From Emydura subglobosa (Eukaryota > Chordata > Testudines > Chelidae): DNA of 64,000 bases. Both the position numbers and the translations under genes were made by a program. The notes under the pieces were generated by a model. That model ran no database searches and was not told where the DNA came from. It worked only from the letters and a program-made list of their open reading frames with translations. Within the stretch, counting starts at the first letter, position 1. Each line of letters opens with the position of its first letter. Location: assembly GCA_007922225.1 (NCBI GenBank), contig ML679946.1:96106759-96170758 (forward strand). Reading direction: 5' to 3'. Positions 1 to 9,411 of the stretch are shown here, piece by piece.

Positions 1-735
1 GTGTCAGCGGGGCTCCTGCCGCAACACGCCGCCGGGGCCTCAGATTCACCACTGTCAATGGCTGTCCCTGGGCTACTTCCTCCCTGTATCCCCTGGTACC
101 TGCCTCCTCAGGGTCGCTGGGGCACTCCGTCCGGGGTAGGCCCGCCAGTCCCTCCTTGTCCACTGGCGGCAATGTGGGGAGCTCCTCTTCGAGGGGCAGC
201 TCCTCTAGGTCGTTGGGAGCGGGGAATGGCTCGACTTCCGGCAGCTCATCCAGGTCCTATCCCAGGTCAGGGGCTCGACAGCCGGCAGCTCCTCCAGGTC
301 CCATCCAACCTCAGGGGGTATGTTCCAACCTGGGGGATCTGCCCAGTCCTGGGGCTCCAGTGGCTCAGTACAGTCCCAGGGTTTGGGTACCTCGGCCCAG
401 TCTCTCTGGCTGGATTGCCTCGTCCAGCTCTTTGAAGGCCCCATCCAGTCTCCAGGTCTGGGTTAGGCTGGGGTTGGTCGGTGGCTCTGCCGTCGGGGCA
501 GCACGTCTGTCTCTGGCGGCGGTCTCTCCCAGATTAAGCTCTGGGGCCTGTCCTTTATACCGCCCCTTCCTGTAGGGGCTCCGCCCCGCCGCTGTTGGTT
601 GGGCTGACCGGGCGGTCCTATCTCCACCGGGTCCCTCTGTTGCTGGGCAGATTTGTCTGCTGGGCCGGGGTTGGTCCGCTCAGGCTGCTGGGGCCTTCCC
701 TCAGGTTCTGGCTCCAGGGGAGGCCATAGCACCTT
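1..735 (-). mobile_element. GC-rich LTR-like block, cut by the window edge
   Basis: This stretch is much richer in GC and CpG than the rest of the window. Read on the minus strand it has GC boxes followed by a TATA box (553-559) and then a long GC-rich leader, which is the order expected of a retroviral or Gypsy LTR promoter. Within the leader a short unit of the form GGCAGCTCxTCCAGGTCC recurs at about 240-310. A block near 61-95 resembles one inside the LTR at 51360-52111 (both contain CCCTGGGCTACTTCCT). The open frames across it look like by-products of the GC-rich composition, with no recognisable domain. The alternative is a CpG-island promoter of a host gene lying to the left. I favour an LTR because of the internal short repeats and the shared block, but no 3' terminus is visible in the window. 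Confidence 0.5.
553..559 (-). promoter_or_regulatory. TATA box with upstream GC boxes
   Basis: On the minus strand the sequence reads GTATAAAGGA, preceded by GGGGCGG and a second GC box within about 35 bases (plus-strand 560-595). Together they form a compact core promoter directed towards the window start. It probably belongs to the LTR-like block. Confidence 0.5.
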
Positions 736-843
736 CCTACAGTAACCAAGTAGTTTTTAAGTGAGGTGAAACTTGGGGTACACAAGACAAATCAGACTCC
801 TGAAAGAAGTACAGTAATCTGGAGAATTTGAGAATCAGTGGTG

Positions 844-865
844 TACACTACAGAGTTTTGTTGAC
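844..865 (+). repeat. Harbinger left terminal inverted repeat
   Basis: It begins TACACTACAGAGTTTTG and matches the reverse complement of 2771-2792 with a single T/C difference. It lies upstream of the Myb-like gene. Confidence 0.8.
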
Positions 866-1100
866 AAAACCGTGGAGATGTACGCACTACAATGCTCCTT
901 CCACTAACAAAACTCTCCTGCTTTGCCGACAAAATAAAACCACTTCGGTAAGAGGTGTAGAGCTTTTTGTGGCAAAGTTAGATCAACAGAGTGCCAGTGT
1001 AGATACTGCATTTGGTTATGTTGCTGTAATTGGCCAGGTACACAGGCATCAGCCCCTCCCCGTTTACAGGTCCAGGAATTTTTGAAATTGCATTTTCTCT

Positions 1101-1682
1101 TTGCTTGGCGTGGAGCGCTCACATCACATCTTACCAGCTGACCATGGCAGCTACATGCAGCAAACTCTCTCTTGGAGCACACATGAGTTGTTAGATCTGC
1201 TGGCTCTGTGGGGAGAGGAGGCTGTGCAGTCCCAGCTCCGCTCCATCCATAGGAACTTCAACACCTACAGTCAGATTTCTCTTGGCACAATGGATAAGGG
1301 CTACAAACAGGACATGCATCAGTGCCATGCAAAGATAAAGGGGCTGAAGCAGGCGTACCAGAAAGCAAGGGAGTCAAACTGTTGATCTGGTGCTGCACCG
1401 AAGACCTACCTCTTCTATAAGGATCTGGATGCCATCCTTGGTGGTGACCCCATCTCCACAACCAAGAACACTGTGATACTTTGGTGGGGCTAGAGATTCA
1501 GTCCAAAGGATGAAGTGGTGGAGGTTGAGGAGGTCGAGTTGGAGGATGAGATGGGACAGGTGACATGGTCACCCAGTACCGTGGTGAGCCAGGACCTCTT
1601 CTCGACCCAGGAGGGTTTGAGCAAGTCCCAGCTCTCTATCTCTGGTGTGCATGATGCAGGAGAGGGCAGCCCAGGTAAGTAA
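1101..1682 (+). pseudogene. Myb/SANT-like DNA-binding protein of Harbinger, nonsense-broken
   Basis: A 94-codon frame (1101-1385) has the pattern of Myb/SANT-like domains: a first tryptophan in LSWSTHELLDLLALW, then GYKQDMHQCHAKIKGLK, then YQKARESN. It stops at TGA 1383-1385, but the same frame continues immediately with SGAAPKTYLFYKDLDAIL, the usual end of this domain (SG..P..Y..LD.ILG). A second stop follows at TAG 1489-1491, after which an acidic stretch rich in Glu and Val runs on to a splice-donor-like AG|GTAAGT at 1675. Its role would be DNA binding at the element ends together with the transposase on the opposite strand. At least two nonsense changes make it a pseudogene. A domesticated MSANTD-type host gene is unlikely because it lies between transposon ends. 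Confidence 0.8.
1675..1680 (+). other. Putative 5' splice site of the Myb-like exon
   Basis: The sequence CCAG|GTAAGT is a consensus vertebrate donor at the end of the acidic tail of the Myb-like frame. A matching acceptor and second exon were not found, probably because the remainder of the element is deleted or belongs to the opposite-strand gene. Confidence 0.45.
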
Positions 1683-1816
1683 TCTTTTTGAGTTGATGCT
1701 CCTCACTTATCTGAGGTAGAGCTGTCCTTTGCTTTGTTACATTCTAGAAGTGGGTGAAGGGATAGAAATGTACAAAACTATCCGAGTTTCAGTGAGCTTC
1801 ACATTCCCCTGTGCAG

Positions 1817-2361
1817 CTAAGCAGTGGGGCAGAAATATGTGTTAATATACACCGAGATTTCACAGGAATCCTCCAGAGAGATCTCTAGGAAACTTTCCTG
1901 GAGGTACTTACCAGTGCTCTGCCAAAGGTTTCTTGGCAGAATGTGATTAATGGGTTTGCATACTTGCATTAACGCAGCCCCAGTGGTGGATTTCCTGGCT
2001 CCAAACTGATTCACAACTGACCAGTAGAAGTATGGAGTTTCCAGTTTCCAGGCAGCAATTGCCTCACACTTCTCCACTGAGAGGGCAGTTCTCATTTTGG
2101 TGTCCTTACACCGCAGTGCTGGGCCGAGTTTCACATACAGTTCCACGGAGGTGGCTTTCCACATCTCCACCAGCCCTGCTCATCATCCCAGACCTGCATA
2201 ATGATGAGATCCCACCACTTAGTGATTGTTTCCTGAGCCCAATAGCAATGGTCCACAGTGTACAGCTGCTCCAAGAATGCCAAAATTAATCTGGCATTGT
2301 TTCTTTCCATGGCGCCCAGCAGGTCAGGCACCTCACATTCCTGTTCAGAATGGGAGCTCAT
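1817..2361 (-). pseudogene. PIF/Harbinger transposase, N-terminal half, frameshifted
   Basis: Two overlapping minus-strand frames (2361-2131 and 2170-1817) make up one product. The first contains NARLILAFLEQLY and WWDLIIMQVWDDEQGWW. The second contains TALSVEKCEAIAAWKL and QFGARKSTTGAALMQVC, the helix-turn-helix region that precedes the catalytic domain in Harbinger transposases. The join near 2150 is a frameshift in which the conserved core after WDDEQ has been scrambled. After the QVC motif the similarity fades and the frame stops at 1817, so all three catalytic acidic residues (DDE) are absent. The gene points towards the Myb-like gene, as in intact relatives. Confidence 0.75.
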
Positions 2362-2770
2362 GATATACTACCTGACCATCTGCGATGTGTTCGTAACAGT
2401 GACCACAACAGTGGAGAGCAGTGCAGAATCCATCCTTTCAGGCAGAGATGGCAGGCACACAGTAAACAGGGACAGTTGAAAAATGGTGCAAAACGCAGTC
2501 GGAAGCCCATGGAATGATGGGACAGGAAAAAACTGCATTGTGGGATGTTGAGCCTGCACCCACAATGCACTGTGATCCACTCCACCTTCCCACAGCTCCT
2601 ATCTGCAAAAGGCGGTGAGTAGCACAGTGGGATAGCTACCCACAGTGCACTGCTCTCACTGTTGATGCCAGAGCACCAACTGTGGATGCGCTCCACTGAC
2701 AGAAGTAGCATTGTGTGAACATGTGCAAGCAATGCAATTAGAGCGCTTTCTGATCGTTGGTGTAACTTGC

Positions 2771-2792
2771 GTCGACAAAACTCTGTAGTGTA
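2771..2792 (-). repeat. Harbinger right terminal inverted repeat
   Basis: Inverted partner of 844-865. Outside it the minus strand reads AAGGCTTTATC, which resembles the outer part of related turtle termini (GGCTTGTCTACAC and similar) and suggests that this end is better preserved than the left one. Confidence 0.8.
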
Positions 2793-2803
2793 GATAAAGC
2801 CTT

Positions 2804-2992
2804 AGTACAGCGACTGAAGGAGTTCTTCCATCACTGTAGTAAATCCACCTCTCTGAGAGGCGATAGCTAGGTCTATGTAAGAATTATGGGGACTTAGGTC
2901 GTCTTAACTATATCACAGAGGGGTGTGAATTTTCACTTGCCTGAGCGACGTAGTTAGGTCAACCTACGTTTTAAGTGTAGATCAGGCCTCAA
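2804..2992. mobile_element. Foldback MITE remnant next to the Harbinger end
   Basis: The segment 2905-2965 is self-complementary around GGGGTGTGAATTTTCAC: the left arm reads TTAACTATATCACAGAGGGG and the right arm CCTGAGCGACGTAGTTAGGTC. It ends in GTGTAGATCAGGCCT, which resembles short inverted-repeat elements that end in 'tagtgtagaccaggcc'. No coding potential. It abuts the Harbinger right end without a clear spacer. Confidence 0.5.
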
Positions 2993-3514
2993 TGTTGTTG
3001 TTTTTTCCTCGTTTGCTTGATATATTTCTCTAAAATATTTTGTTGTCCATTGAATCCCAGTCTAAAATGGCAAATGCAGAATGCTGCTGCAGGTATAATG
3101 GTCATTTATCATTGTGCTCACTAACAGTATATGCAAATCCATAAAATCATGAGTTCCCCAAATCAGACAAGTGTAATCTGTTTCAGGAGACAGAGTGCAT
3201 TGGCAGGTAAATTGTAATGATAATTGCCTCTAATTAACACTCCCACAAAGCTGATAAATCCTTTACATGTAGCTGAGCATCACTTGAGAATGTGCAAATT
3301 CTTTTCTGCCTTTGAAAACATCAAAGAAATAAAACGACAGTGAATTGTTTCCAATCTGTTCCTTGTATTCATCATTATAACTGAAGGGAAGGAATGTATC
3401 CGAAGAAATGAGAAGTGGCTTTTATAAAATAAGGGTCCAGTCTGCATGCCAGATTCTATTCCACATAGATACTTATCCCATCCTCCTCACTGTAGTATCT
3501 GAGAACAGCTTCTG
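2993..3514. other. Unique AT-rich DNA
   Basis: No repeat family or frame is recognised here. It contains an even mixture of short A/T-rich words, including ATGCAAAT and TAATTAAC, and has no obvious decay pattern of an old transposon. It is a plausible conserved non-coding element, but this can only be judged by alignment. Confidence 0.3.
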
Positions 3515-3900
3515 CAGGTTCAGATCAAGGGAAAAACTGTGATGGCATTCTTCCAAATGCCACCTACAAAACAAGTTCCGCCAATGTGTTGTGTGAATTG
3601 CCATTCACAGTAGATAGCGCAAATGTTTGAAATACAATCCTGCATATTTTCAGTGCTCCACTGGTTTCCTCGGGCTTGGCTCCTTCTTGACTGGGGAAAA
3701 AAGGAGGTGCTGGTATCTCCCAAACACCACCTACTTGTGGTACCAATAGGAGAGTCATTTACAGCAGAGTGTGCAGATCTGTGACCCTCCCTTTCCTTTC
3801 TTAAGTGAGGAATGAAATAGTTAATACAGTGGACATTTGAAATGATCATCACTGGGCATCTGGGTTACCCTCTCACTGAGATGAATGAGGCAGTTTGCAT
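3515..3900 (+). repeat. Dispersed repeat, copy 1 (partner at 47640-48035)
   Basis: Several blocks recur in the same order and orientation at 47640-48035: CTTGACTGGGG(A/T)AAAAA, CACCTACTTG(T/G)GG, TTCACAGT(A/G)GATxG, GAA(T/C)GAA(A/C)TAGTTAA, and CACTGGGCA(T/C)CTG. The two copies are clearly diverged, suggesting an old interspersed family. No inverted ends, LTR promoter or protein domain are visible, so the class is unknown. Confidence 0.55.
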
Positions 3901-4289
3901 ATCTCAGAGCTATTGCTGCAGGCTGTCTGAAGTCTCTTGTTGACATTTCTGTATCGGTCAGCCTCAGATCACATGTTTTAGATTTTTCTTCACCAACATA
4001 AACAACTAGAAACTTACTTTTTAAAAAAATGAAAGCTGAGATTCTGGGGAATAAGATGGTATCTTCAGAGGAGGGCTCATATGCCATGCTACTGTATACC
4101 AGCTTTTCCATGTCTTGACCTTCCAGCAGTAGATTAAGAGATGTGGCTAACATCAGTCAAGTGTGGTTCATTCTGTCTCTTACCTTCTTCTCAAGATGAG
4201 AATTATGTGTACAGCATAACTTTGGGTTTTTTAATATGTCCATGCTGCATCAGATAAGGCAGGTTGAATAAGCGGACCTTTCATGTGGA
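3901..4289. other. No recognised feature
   Basis: AT-rich DNA without recognised repeats or frames. The short minus-strand frame at 3821-4153 has no identifiable domain. Confidence 0.4.
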
Positions 4290-4600
4290 GTGGAAAGTGG
4301 GAAGATTTGTCATGGTCCTTAGTTCCTGGGGAAGTTCATTCCTCAGTCTTGGGCTGGGGTCCAAGAAAGTTCTATGGCCCCCACTGACAAACTTTACTTT
4401 TTGGTAGAAAGTTCCAACATGCCCAAGGAACGAAGTTGTTGACTCTGTTCCTTATCCTGGAATTATAGAGGATCTTTCTTATAGGCCAGGCCCAGGCCAC
4501 TGAGTGCTCTGAAGGTAGAGACTGAGACCTTGAACTTGATTTGATATTCTATCGGAAGCCACTGTAAGGAGCAGAGGACAGGTTTGATGTTTTGCAATAT
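4290..4600 (-). mobile_element. L2/CR1-like LINE C-terminal fragment
   Basis: Translating the minus strand gives, with frame breaks, the pattern IKFKVSVSTFRALSGLG followed by a proline-rich stretch and 'LRNELPQELR-like' residues. This is the signature of the C-terminal tail of L2 and related LINE reverse transcriptases (LHWLP...FK.....FKAL.G). A related tail occurs at 35930-36330 on the same strand. It is heavily decayed and its family assignment is tentative. Confidence 0.45.
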
Positions 4601-5196
4601 CCAGTGTTGTGGAAGAGATGCACTTCAGCATTCTGTACTAGTTGGAGTTCCCTAACAGCTGATGGCTTCATGCCCAGGTGTGCTGCATTGCTGTACTCTG
4701 GAAAGGTGGTAATGAAGGTGTGTATAAATGAGACCAGATCATCATTCTCCAGGATGGGATGCAGCCAACCAGAGATGCTACAATGCATTACTCATACATG
4801 CTGCTATGTGAAAGCCTAGCTTCAGAAAGGAATCCAGTGTTCCAATGAGCACTTCTAATTACAGGCTGAATTGAGCAATTATGGGAGTGTGACTTCAACC
4901 AAAGGAGACTGCACAGTGATTGCAAACTCTTCAATGTGCTTTCCTTTGCCCACCAGAATCACCCATCTCTTGTATCCATTGGTTGGGCTACTATATGTTT
5001 AAAGGAGAAAGGGAAGATTCCACTGATAATGAGATATTAGCTATTTTGGTCATGAATAGCACCAATCAAACCTTATGACTCTGTTTCACAAACTAGGAAC
5101 AGTAGGGGTCAGATTCATAGGTCTTGTGTCGGGTCAAGTCTCCTTCAGTGTGTCTGATATCTCTTGAATTGAATGGAATGAATTTAGGAAACAAAG
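4601..5196. other. No recognised feature
   Basis: No coding or repeat signal was recognised. It ends directly at the 3' terminus of the CR1 that starts at about 5197. Confidence 0.4.
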
Positions 5197-6060
5197 GCAT
5201 AAGAACATAAGAATGGCCATAATGGGTCAGATCAATGGTCCAAGTAACGCAGTATCCTATCTTCTGACAGTGGCCAGTGCCAGAGGCTTCAGAGAGAATG
5301 AACAGAACAGGGCAATTTTGAGTGATGCACCCCCCTGTTATCCAGTCCCAGCTTCTGGCAGTTTGAGGTTTACAAAAACCTGGAGCTTGGGGTTGCATCC
5401 CTGATCATCTTGGTCAATAGCCGTTGATGGTCCTTTCTTCCATGAACTTTTCTAATTCTTTGTTTAGCTCAGTTATAGTTTGGGCCTTCACAACATCCAC
5501 TGGCACCAATTTCCACAAGGAGACTGTGCACTGTGTGAAGAAGTACTTCCTTTTGGTGATTTTAAACCTGCTGCCTATTAATTTCACTGGGAGACCCCTA
5601 ATTGTGTTATGTAAAGGAGTAAATAACACATCCTTATTCACTTTCTCCACTCCATTCATGATTTCATATGTCTCTAAAATATCCACCCTTAGTTGTCTCT
5701 TTTCTAAGATGAACAGTCTCAGTTTTTTAAATTTCTTCTCACCCATTCCATACCCTTAATCACTTTTGGTGCCCTTCTCTGCACCTTTTCCAATTCTAAT
5801 ATATCTTTTTTGAGATGGGATGATCAGAACTATGTACAGTATTCAAGGTATGGATATAATTTGGATTTATATAGTGGCATTATGGCATTTTTTGTTTTAC
5901 TATATATCTCTTTCCCAATGTTTCCTAACATTCTGTTAACTTTTTTAGACTATGCTGCACATTGAGCAGATGTTTTTAGAGAACTATCCACAATGACTCC
6001 AACATATTCTTCTAGAGTGGTAACAGCTAATTTGGATCCCATCATTTTGTATGTATAGTT
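5197..6060 (-). mobile_element. Older CR1 LINE, 3' part
   Basis: The plus strand begins with AAGAACATAAGAATGGCCAT and continues through GTATCCTATCTTCTGACAGT, the complement of a well-known CR1 3' terminus. Further inward the minus strand encodes the C-terminal end of the CR1 polymerase in a decayed frame (5414-5746). The element breaks off exactly at 6060 and resumes at 7041, on the other side of the nested younger CR1. The word TATAGTT|GGGATTATGC, typical of an uninterrupted CR1, is split between the two sides. Confidence 0.85.
6056..6060. repeat. Target-site duplication, left copy
   Basis: TAGTT immediately precedes the nested CR1 terminus and is repeated at 7041-7045. Removing 6061-7045 restores continuity of the older CR1. 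Confidence 0.75.
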
Positions 6061-7040
6061 CATAGAATCATAGAATACTAGAATTGGAAGGGACCTCAGG
6101 AGGTCATCTAGTCCAACTCCCTGATTTAACCTCAGCTAAATCATCCCAGGGAAGGCTTTGTCAATCCGCAGCTTAAAAACCTCTAAAGATGGAGATTCCA
6201 CCACCTCCCTAGGTAACCCATTCCAGTGCTTCACCACCCTCTTACTGAAAATGTTTCTCCTAATATCTAACCTAGACCGCCCCCACTGCAACTTGAGACC
6301 ATTGCTCCTAGTTCTGTCATCTACTACCACTGAGAACAGCCTAGCTCCATCCTCCCTGGAACAGTAGTTAAAGGCTGCTATCAAATCCCCCCCTCATTCT
6401 TCTCTTCTGCAGACTAAACAAGCCTAGTTCTCTCAGCCTCTCCTTATAAGTCTTGTGCTCCAGTCCCCTAATCATTTTTATTGCCCTCCGCTGGACTCTC
6501 TCCAACTTGTCCACATCCTTTTTGTAGTGGGAGGCCCAAAACTGGACACAATACTCCAAATGTGGCTTCACCAATGCCAAATAGAGGGGAATAATCATTT
6601 CCCTCAATCTGCTGGCAATGCTCCTGCTAGGGCAGCCCAATATACTATTAACCTGCTTGGCAACCAGGGTACACTGCTGACTCATATCCAGTTTCTTATC
6701 CACTGTAACCCCCGGGTCCTTTTCTGCATAACTGCTGCCTAGCCCATTGGTCCCCATTCTGTGGCTGTGCATGGGATTCTTCCATCCTAAGTGCAGGACT
6801 CTGCACTTGTCCTTGTTGAACCTCATCAGATTTCTTTTGGTCCAATCGTCCAATTTGCCTAGGTCACTCTGTATCCTATCCCTACCTTCCAGGGTGTCTA
6901 CCACTCCCCCTAGCTTAGTGTCATCTGCAAACTTGCTGAGGGTGCAATCTACCCCATCCTCCAGATCATTAATGAAGATGTTGAACAAAACCGGCCCAGG
7001 ACCAACCCCTGGGACACTCCACTTGTGACTGGCTGCCAAC
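6061..7040 (-). mobile_element. Younger CR1 inserted into the older CR1
   Basis: The plus strand starts with CATAGAATCATAGAATACTA, the complement of the CR1 3' end with its short ATTCTATG-type repeats, and ends within the reverse transcriptase region, so the copy is 5' truncated. It sits between TAGTT duplications. CR1 elements replicate by target-primed reverse transcription with an APE-type endonuclease, and 5' truncation is normal. It is less decayed than its host CR1. Confidence 0.9.
6136..7039 (-). pseudogene. CR1 reverse transcriptase C-terminal half, frameshifted
   Basis: The main frame (6368-7039) contains [19 protein letters not shown], the catalytic SKFADDTKL (motif C, two aspartates) and the following [18 protein letters not shown] second frame (6136-6384) supplies the end, [17 protein letters not shown]. 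The two are joined by a frameshift at about 6375 in a C-rich tract. The first 20 residues are disturbed: the motif-B glycine/glutamine block is garbled by indels near 7000-7030. Everything upstream of motif B (fingers and the endonuclease) was never inserted. It aligns closely with the intact frame at 58655-59896. Confidence 0.85.
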
Positions 7041-7045
7041 TAGTT
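7041..7045. repeat. Target-site duplication, right copy
   Basis: TAGTT, the partner of 6056-6060, at the 5'-truncated end of the nested CR1. Confidence 0.75.
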
Positions 7046-7629
7046 GGGATTATGCTTTCCAATGTACATTACTTTGCATTTATGACCATTGAATTTCATC
7101 TGCCATTTTGTTGCCCAGTCATCCAGTTTTGTGAGATCCCACTATAATGCTTGGCAGTCAGCTACGGACTTAGCTACCCTGAGTAATTTTGTACCATCTA
7201 CAAGCTTTTCCACCTCACTCTTTACCTCTTTTCCCAGATCATTTATGAGTACGTTGAACAGCACGGGTCCCAATACCAATCCTTGAGCAACCCTGCTATT
7301 AACCTATCTCCATTGTGAAAAATACCCCTCCTTAGCATAAAGACTTCTATCATTTATATATAAATACTTGAACATTTTGTTAATATTCAGTTGCTTGTGT
7401 TCCCTTTTTATATTTAAACGGGACTCTTTTATATTTGTTTCTCACTAACCTCTGTCTGTACTTTACCAATCTCTATCCTATTTTCTTTACAAGGATATAG
7501 TTTCCCTTTTAATAAATTCATCCTTAAGGGATGTCTTTGCCTGAACTGTGTGCTCCTCTGTACCTGTCAGCTTTCCCCAAATCCTTAGTTTAAAAAAATC
7601 CTTTACAGCCTTCTTAATTTTATATGCCA

Positions 7630-8400
7630 GCACTCTGGTTCCATTTTGGTTTAGGTGGAGCCCCTCCTTTCTGTATAGGCTCCTCCTTTCCCAAAAGGAT
7701 CCCCAATTCCTAATAAACCTAAAACCTTCCTCCCCACATCATCCTCTCATCTATGCATTGCGACTCTGGAGTTCCTTCTGGCCCTGCATGTGGAACTGCA
7801 AGCATTTAAGAAAATGCTATCATAGAGGTCCTAGACTTTAATCTGCTACCTAGCACCATAAATTTGGCCTCCAGGACCTCTCTCCTACCTTTCCCTCTGT
7901 CATTGGTGCCTACATGTACCACAACAACTGGCTTTTTCCCAACACTGCACATAAATCTGTCCAGATGTCTCATGAGATCTGCAACCTTCACACCTGGCAA
8001 GAAATTTACCATGAGGTTCTCTTGGTCATCACAGTCCCAACTATCTATATTTCTAATAATCAAATACTTCTATTACCTTGCTCTTCCTACTAACTGGGGT
8101 TCCCTTTCCAGGAAGGATATCCTCAGTGTGAGAAGATACCATGACATCATGTGGAGGGAGGGTCTCAAATATGGGATTGTTTACCTCTGTTTCAGCGTGA
8201 TGCTGTTCTTCCCTGAGACTTTCATCCTCCTTAACAGCACAGAGCCTGTCAAACTGGGGGTTGGACTGCTGTGTTGTGTCCCTGAAAGTCTCCTCTCTGT
8301 CTGCCTTAGCTCCTCTAGTTTAGGCACTCTGGTGTCAAGAGCCTGTACTGTGTCCCTGAGGGCCATGAGTTGGTTGCAAGGCATGCACACATATGCCACC
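7630..8400 (-). pseudogene. CR1 ORF1 with SGNH-esterase-like domain
   Basis: The N-terminal piece (8399-8181) has a cysteine pair followed by a heptad-like ALRDTVQALDTRVPKLEEL, as in the coiled coil of CR1 ORF1. A second frame (8063-7806) contains VVVVHVGTNDRGKGR, where HVGTND is a block III motif of SGNH esterases, and a later piece (about 7740-7640) reads SLYRKEGLHLNQNGTRVLA. CR1 ORF1 proteins bind RNA, and some carry this esterase domain. The protein is split by several frameshifts. The 212-codon plus-strand frame at 7864-8502 is only its antisense. Confidence 0.75.
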
Positions 8401-8605
8401 TACCCAAGAGGAGGTAATCAAGTTGCATTGGCTGTTAGAGAAGAGCAGGCTGTTGGCTGGTACAGGGGGAGTGAATCTATGCTGTTCGAGACACCTTCCT
8501 GAATGAAGTAGGAAGTGAAGTAAGATGATGGTTCTTTGAAGTGTGTGATGCTGGGTTCTGCTGTATACTGCAGGCACTGAGGTTTAATGAAGCTGCTTAC
8601 CACCC

Positions 8606-9038
8606 TGGATAACTCCTTAAACTGGAAATTTGAGGCTTCTCTGGAGGCTGAGAGGAAAATCGTCTCGGCCTATAATAAAGGCTGAGCATAAATTCTGGAG
8701 AGATTCTTTGTGTTTCAGCCTGTCTGTTTCAGCCTTTGTTTTCTGCCGTTGGCACTCAAGTTTCCATTTCTCTGTCTTCATCTGGTGCAGGGTGTCAGAA
8801 AACCAAAGACTGAGGTGAATAGGCCAATTGGCTTTATTGTTTCAATGAGTCTACTTGTGGTAGCAAGCACTACCTAGTCCTAACTGTTTTCAGAATTTGA
8901 CACTAAAATTTAATCTGCAGATCTGAGAAATCACTAACGTGATAATCACTAAAACCAGATACCACAATAATCAAGATCTTGCTATATTTGGTCAATAGGT
9001 CTTCTGGCTGTGATGGTCAGAAAGGATGGGCTAATCGA
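8606..9038. other. No recognised feature
   Basis: No recognised repeat or gene lies between the older CR1 and the MIR-like SINE. Confidence 0.4.
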
Positions 9039-9272
9039 CAATAGGACACTGGATCAGGACTCAAGAGACCTGGTTTCAATACCTGGTTTAGCCACACCTT
9101 CCTTGGGTGACCGTGAGCAAGTGACTTAATCTATCGTGTGCCTCCATTCCCCATTTGTAATATCAGATAATATTTCCCTCCCTCACAGGGAATGTTGTGA
9201 GGATAAATCCTTCAACGATTATGAGGCACTCAGTTGCTACAGTGATGTACACAAATACCTGCTAGGATAGAT
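9039..9272 (+). mobile_element. MIR-like tRNA-derived SINE
   Basis: It has the MIR core layout: GACCTGGTTTCAATACCTGG near the former B box, then GGTGACCGTGAGCAAGTGAC, then the tail word TTGTGAGGATAAATCC and AGTGATGTACACAAATACCT. The tRNA-like A box is eroded. Related copies in the same orientation lie at 44453-44850 and 63090-63352. Confidence 0.75.
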
Positions 9273-9411
9273 TTTGCCCTCTCCATGCGAAACTGGCTAC
9301 TGAACTGAGCTTCCTCATATTGTGAGGTGAGAAGCAGCACTATGCATAAGCAGCCTCCCATTTCTTCATGTAAGGATCTGCGAGTCTAGAACCCTGGGTT
9401 GTGGAGAACTA

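Larger units (their letters stand above)
839..2803. mobile_element. PIF/Harbinger DNA transposon, two-gene, decayed
   Basis: Inverted repeats at 844-865 and 2771-2792 match at 21 of 22 positions. Between them lie a Myb/SANT-like gene on the plus strand and the N-terminal part of a Harbinger transposase on the minus strand. This two-gene convergent layout is characteristic of PIF/Harbinger elements: the transposase cuts and pastes, and the Myb-like partner helps bind DNA and import the transposase. The catalytic DDE portion of the transposase is missing and both genes are broken, so the copy cannot be autonomous. The outer bases of the left terminus (839-843) have diverged from the right terminus, so the exact ends and the expected 3-bp target duplication cannot be fixed. 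Confidence 0.8.
7041..8605 (-). mobile_element. Older CR1 LINE, 5' part
   Basis: This continues the element at 5197-6060. Reading leftwards from 8605 on the minus strand it holds ORF1 (zinc-binding/coiled-coil segment, then the esterase domain) and then a decayed part of the reverse transcriptase (7290-7041). The endonuclease and the N-terminal half of the polymerase are missing between about 7300 and 7500, so the copy carries an internal deletion. The 8600 boundary is approximate. Confidence 0.75.

Noticed and set aside
1..575. Two overlapping plus-strand frames of 139-144 codons
   Set aside because: GC-rich composition suppresses stops; there is no domain and the promoter signals are on the opposite strand.
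7864..8502. 212-codon plus-strand open frame
   Set aside because: It is antisense to the CR1 ORF1 relic, which shows real motifs on the minus strand; the plus-strand translation has no domain.
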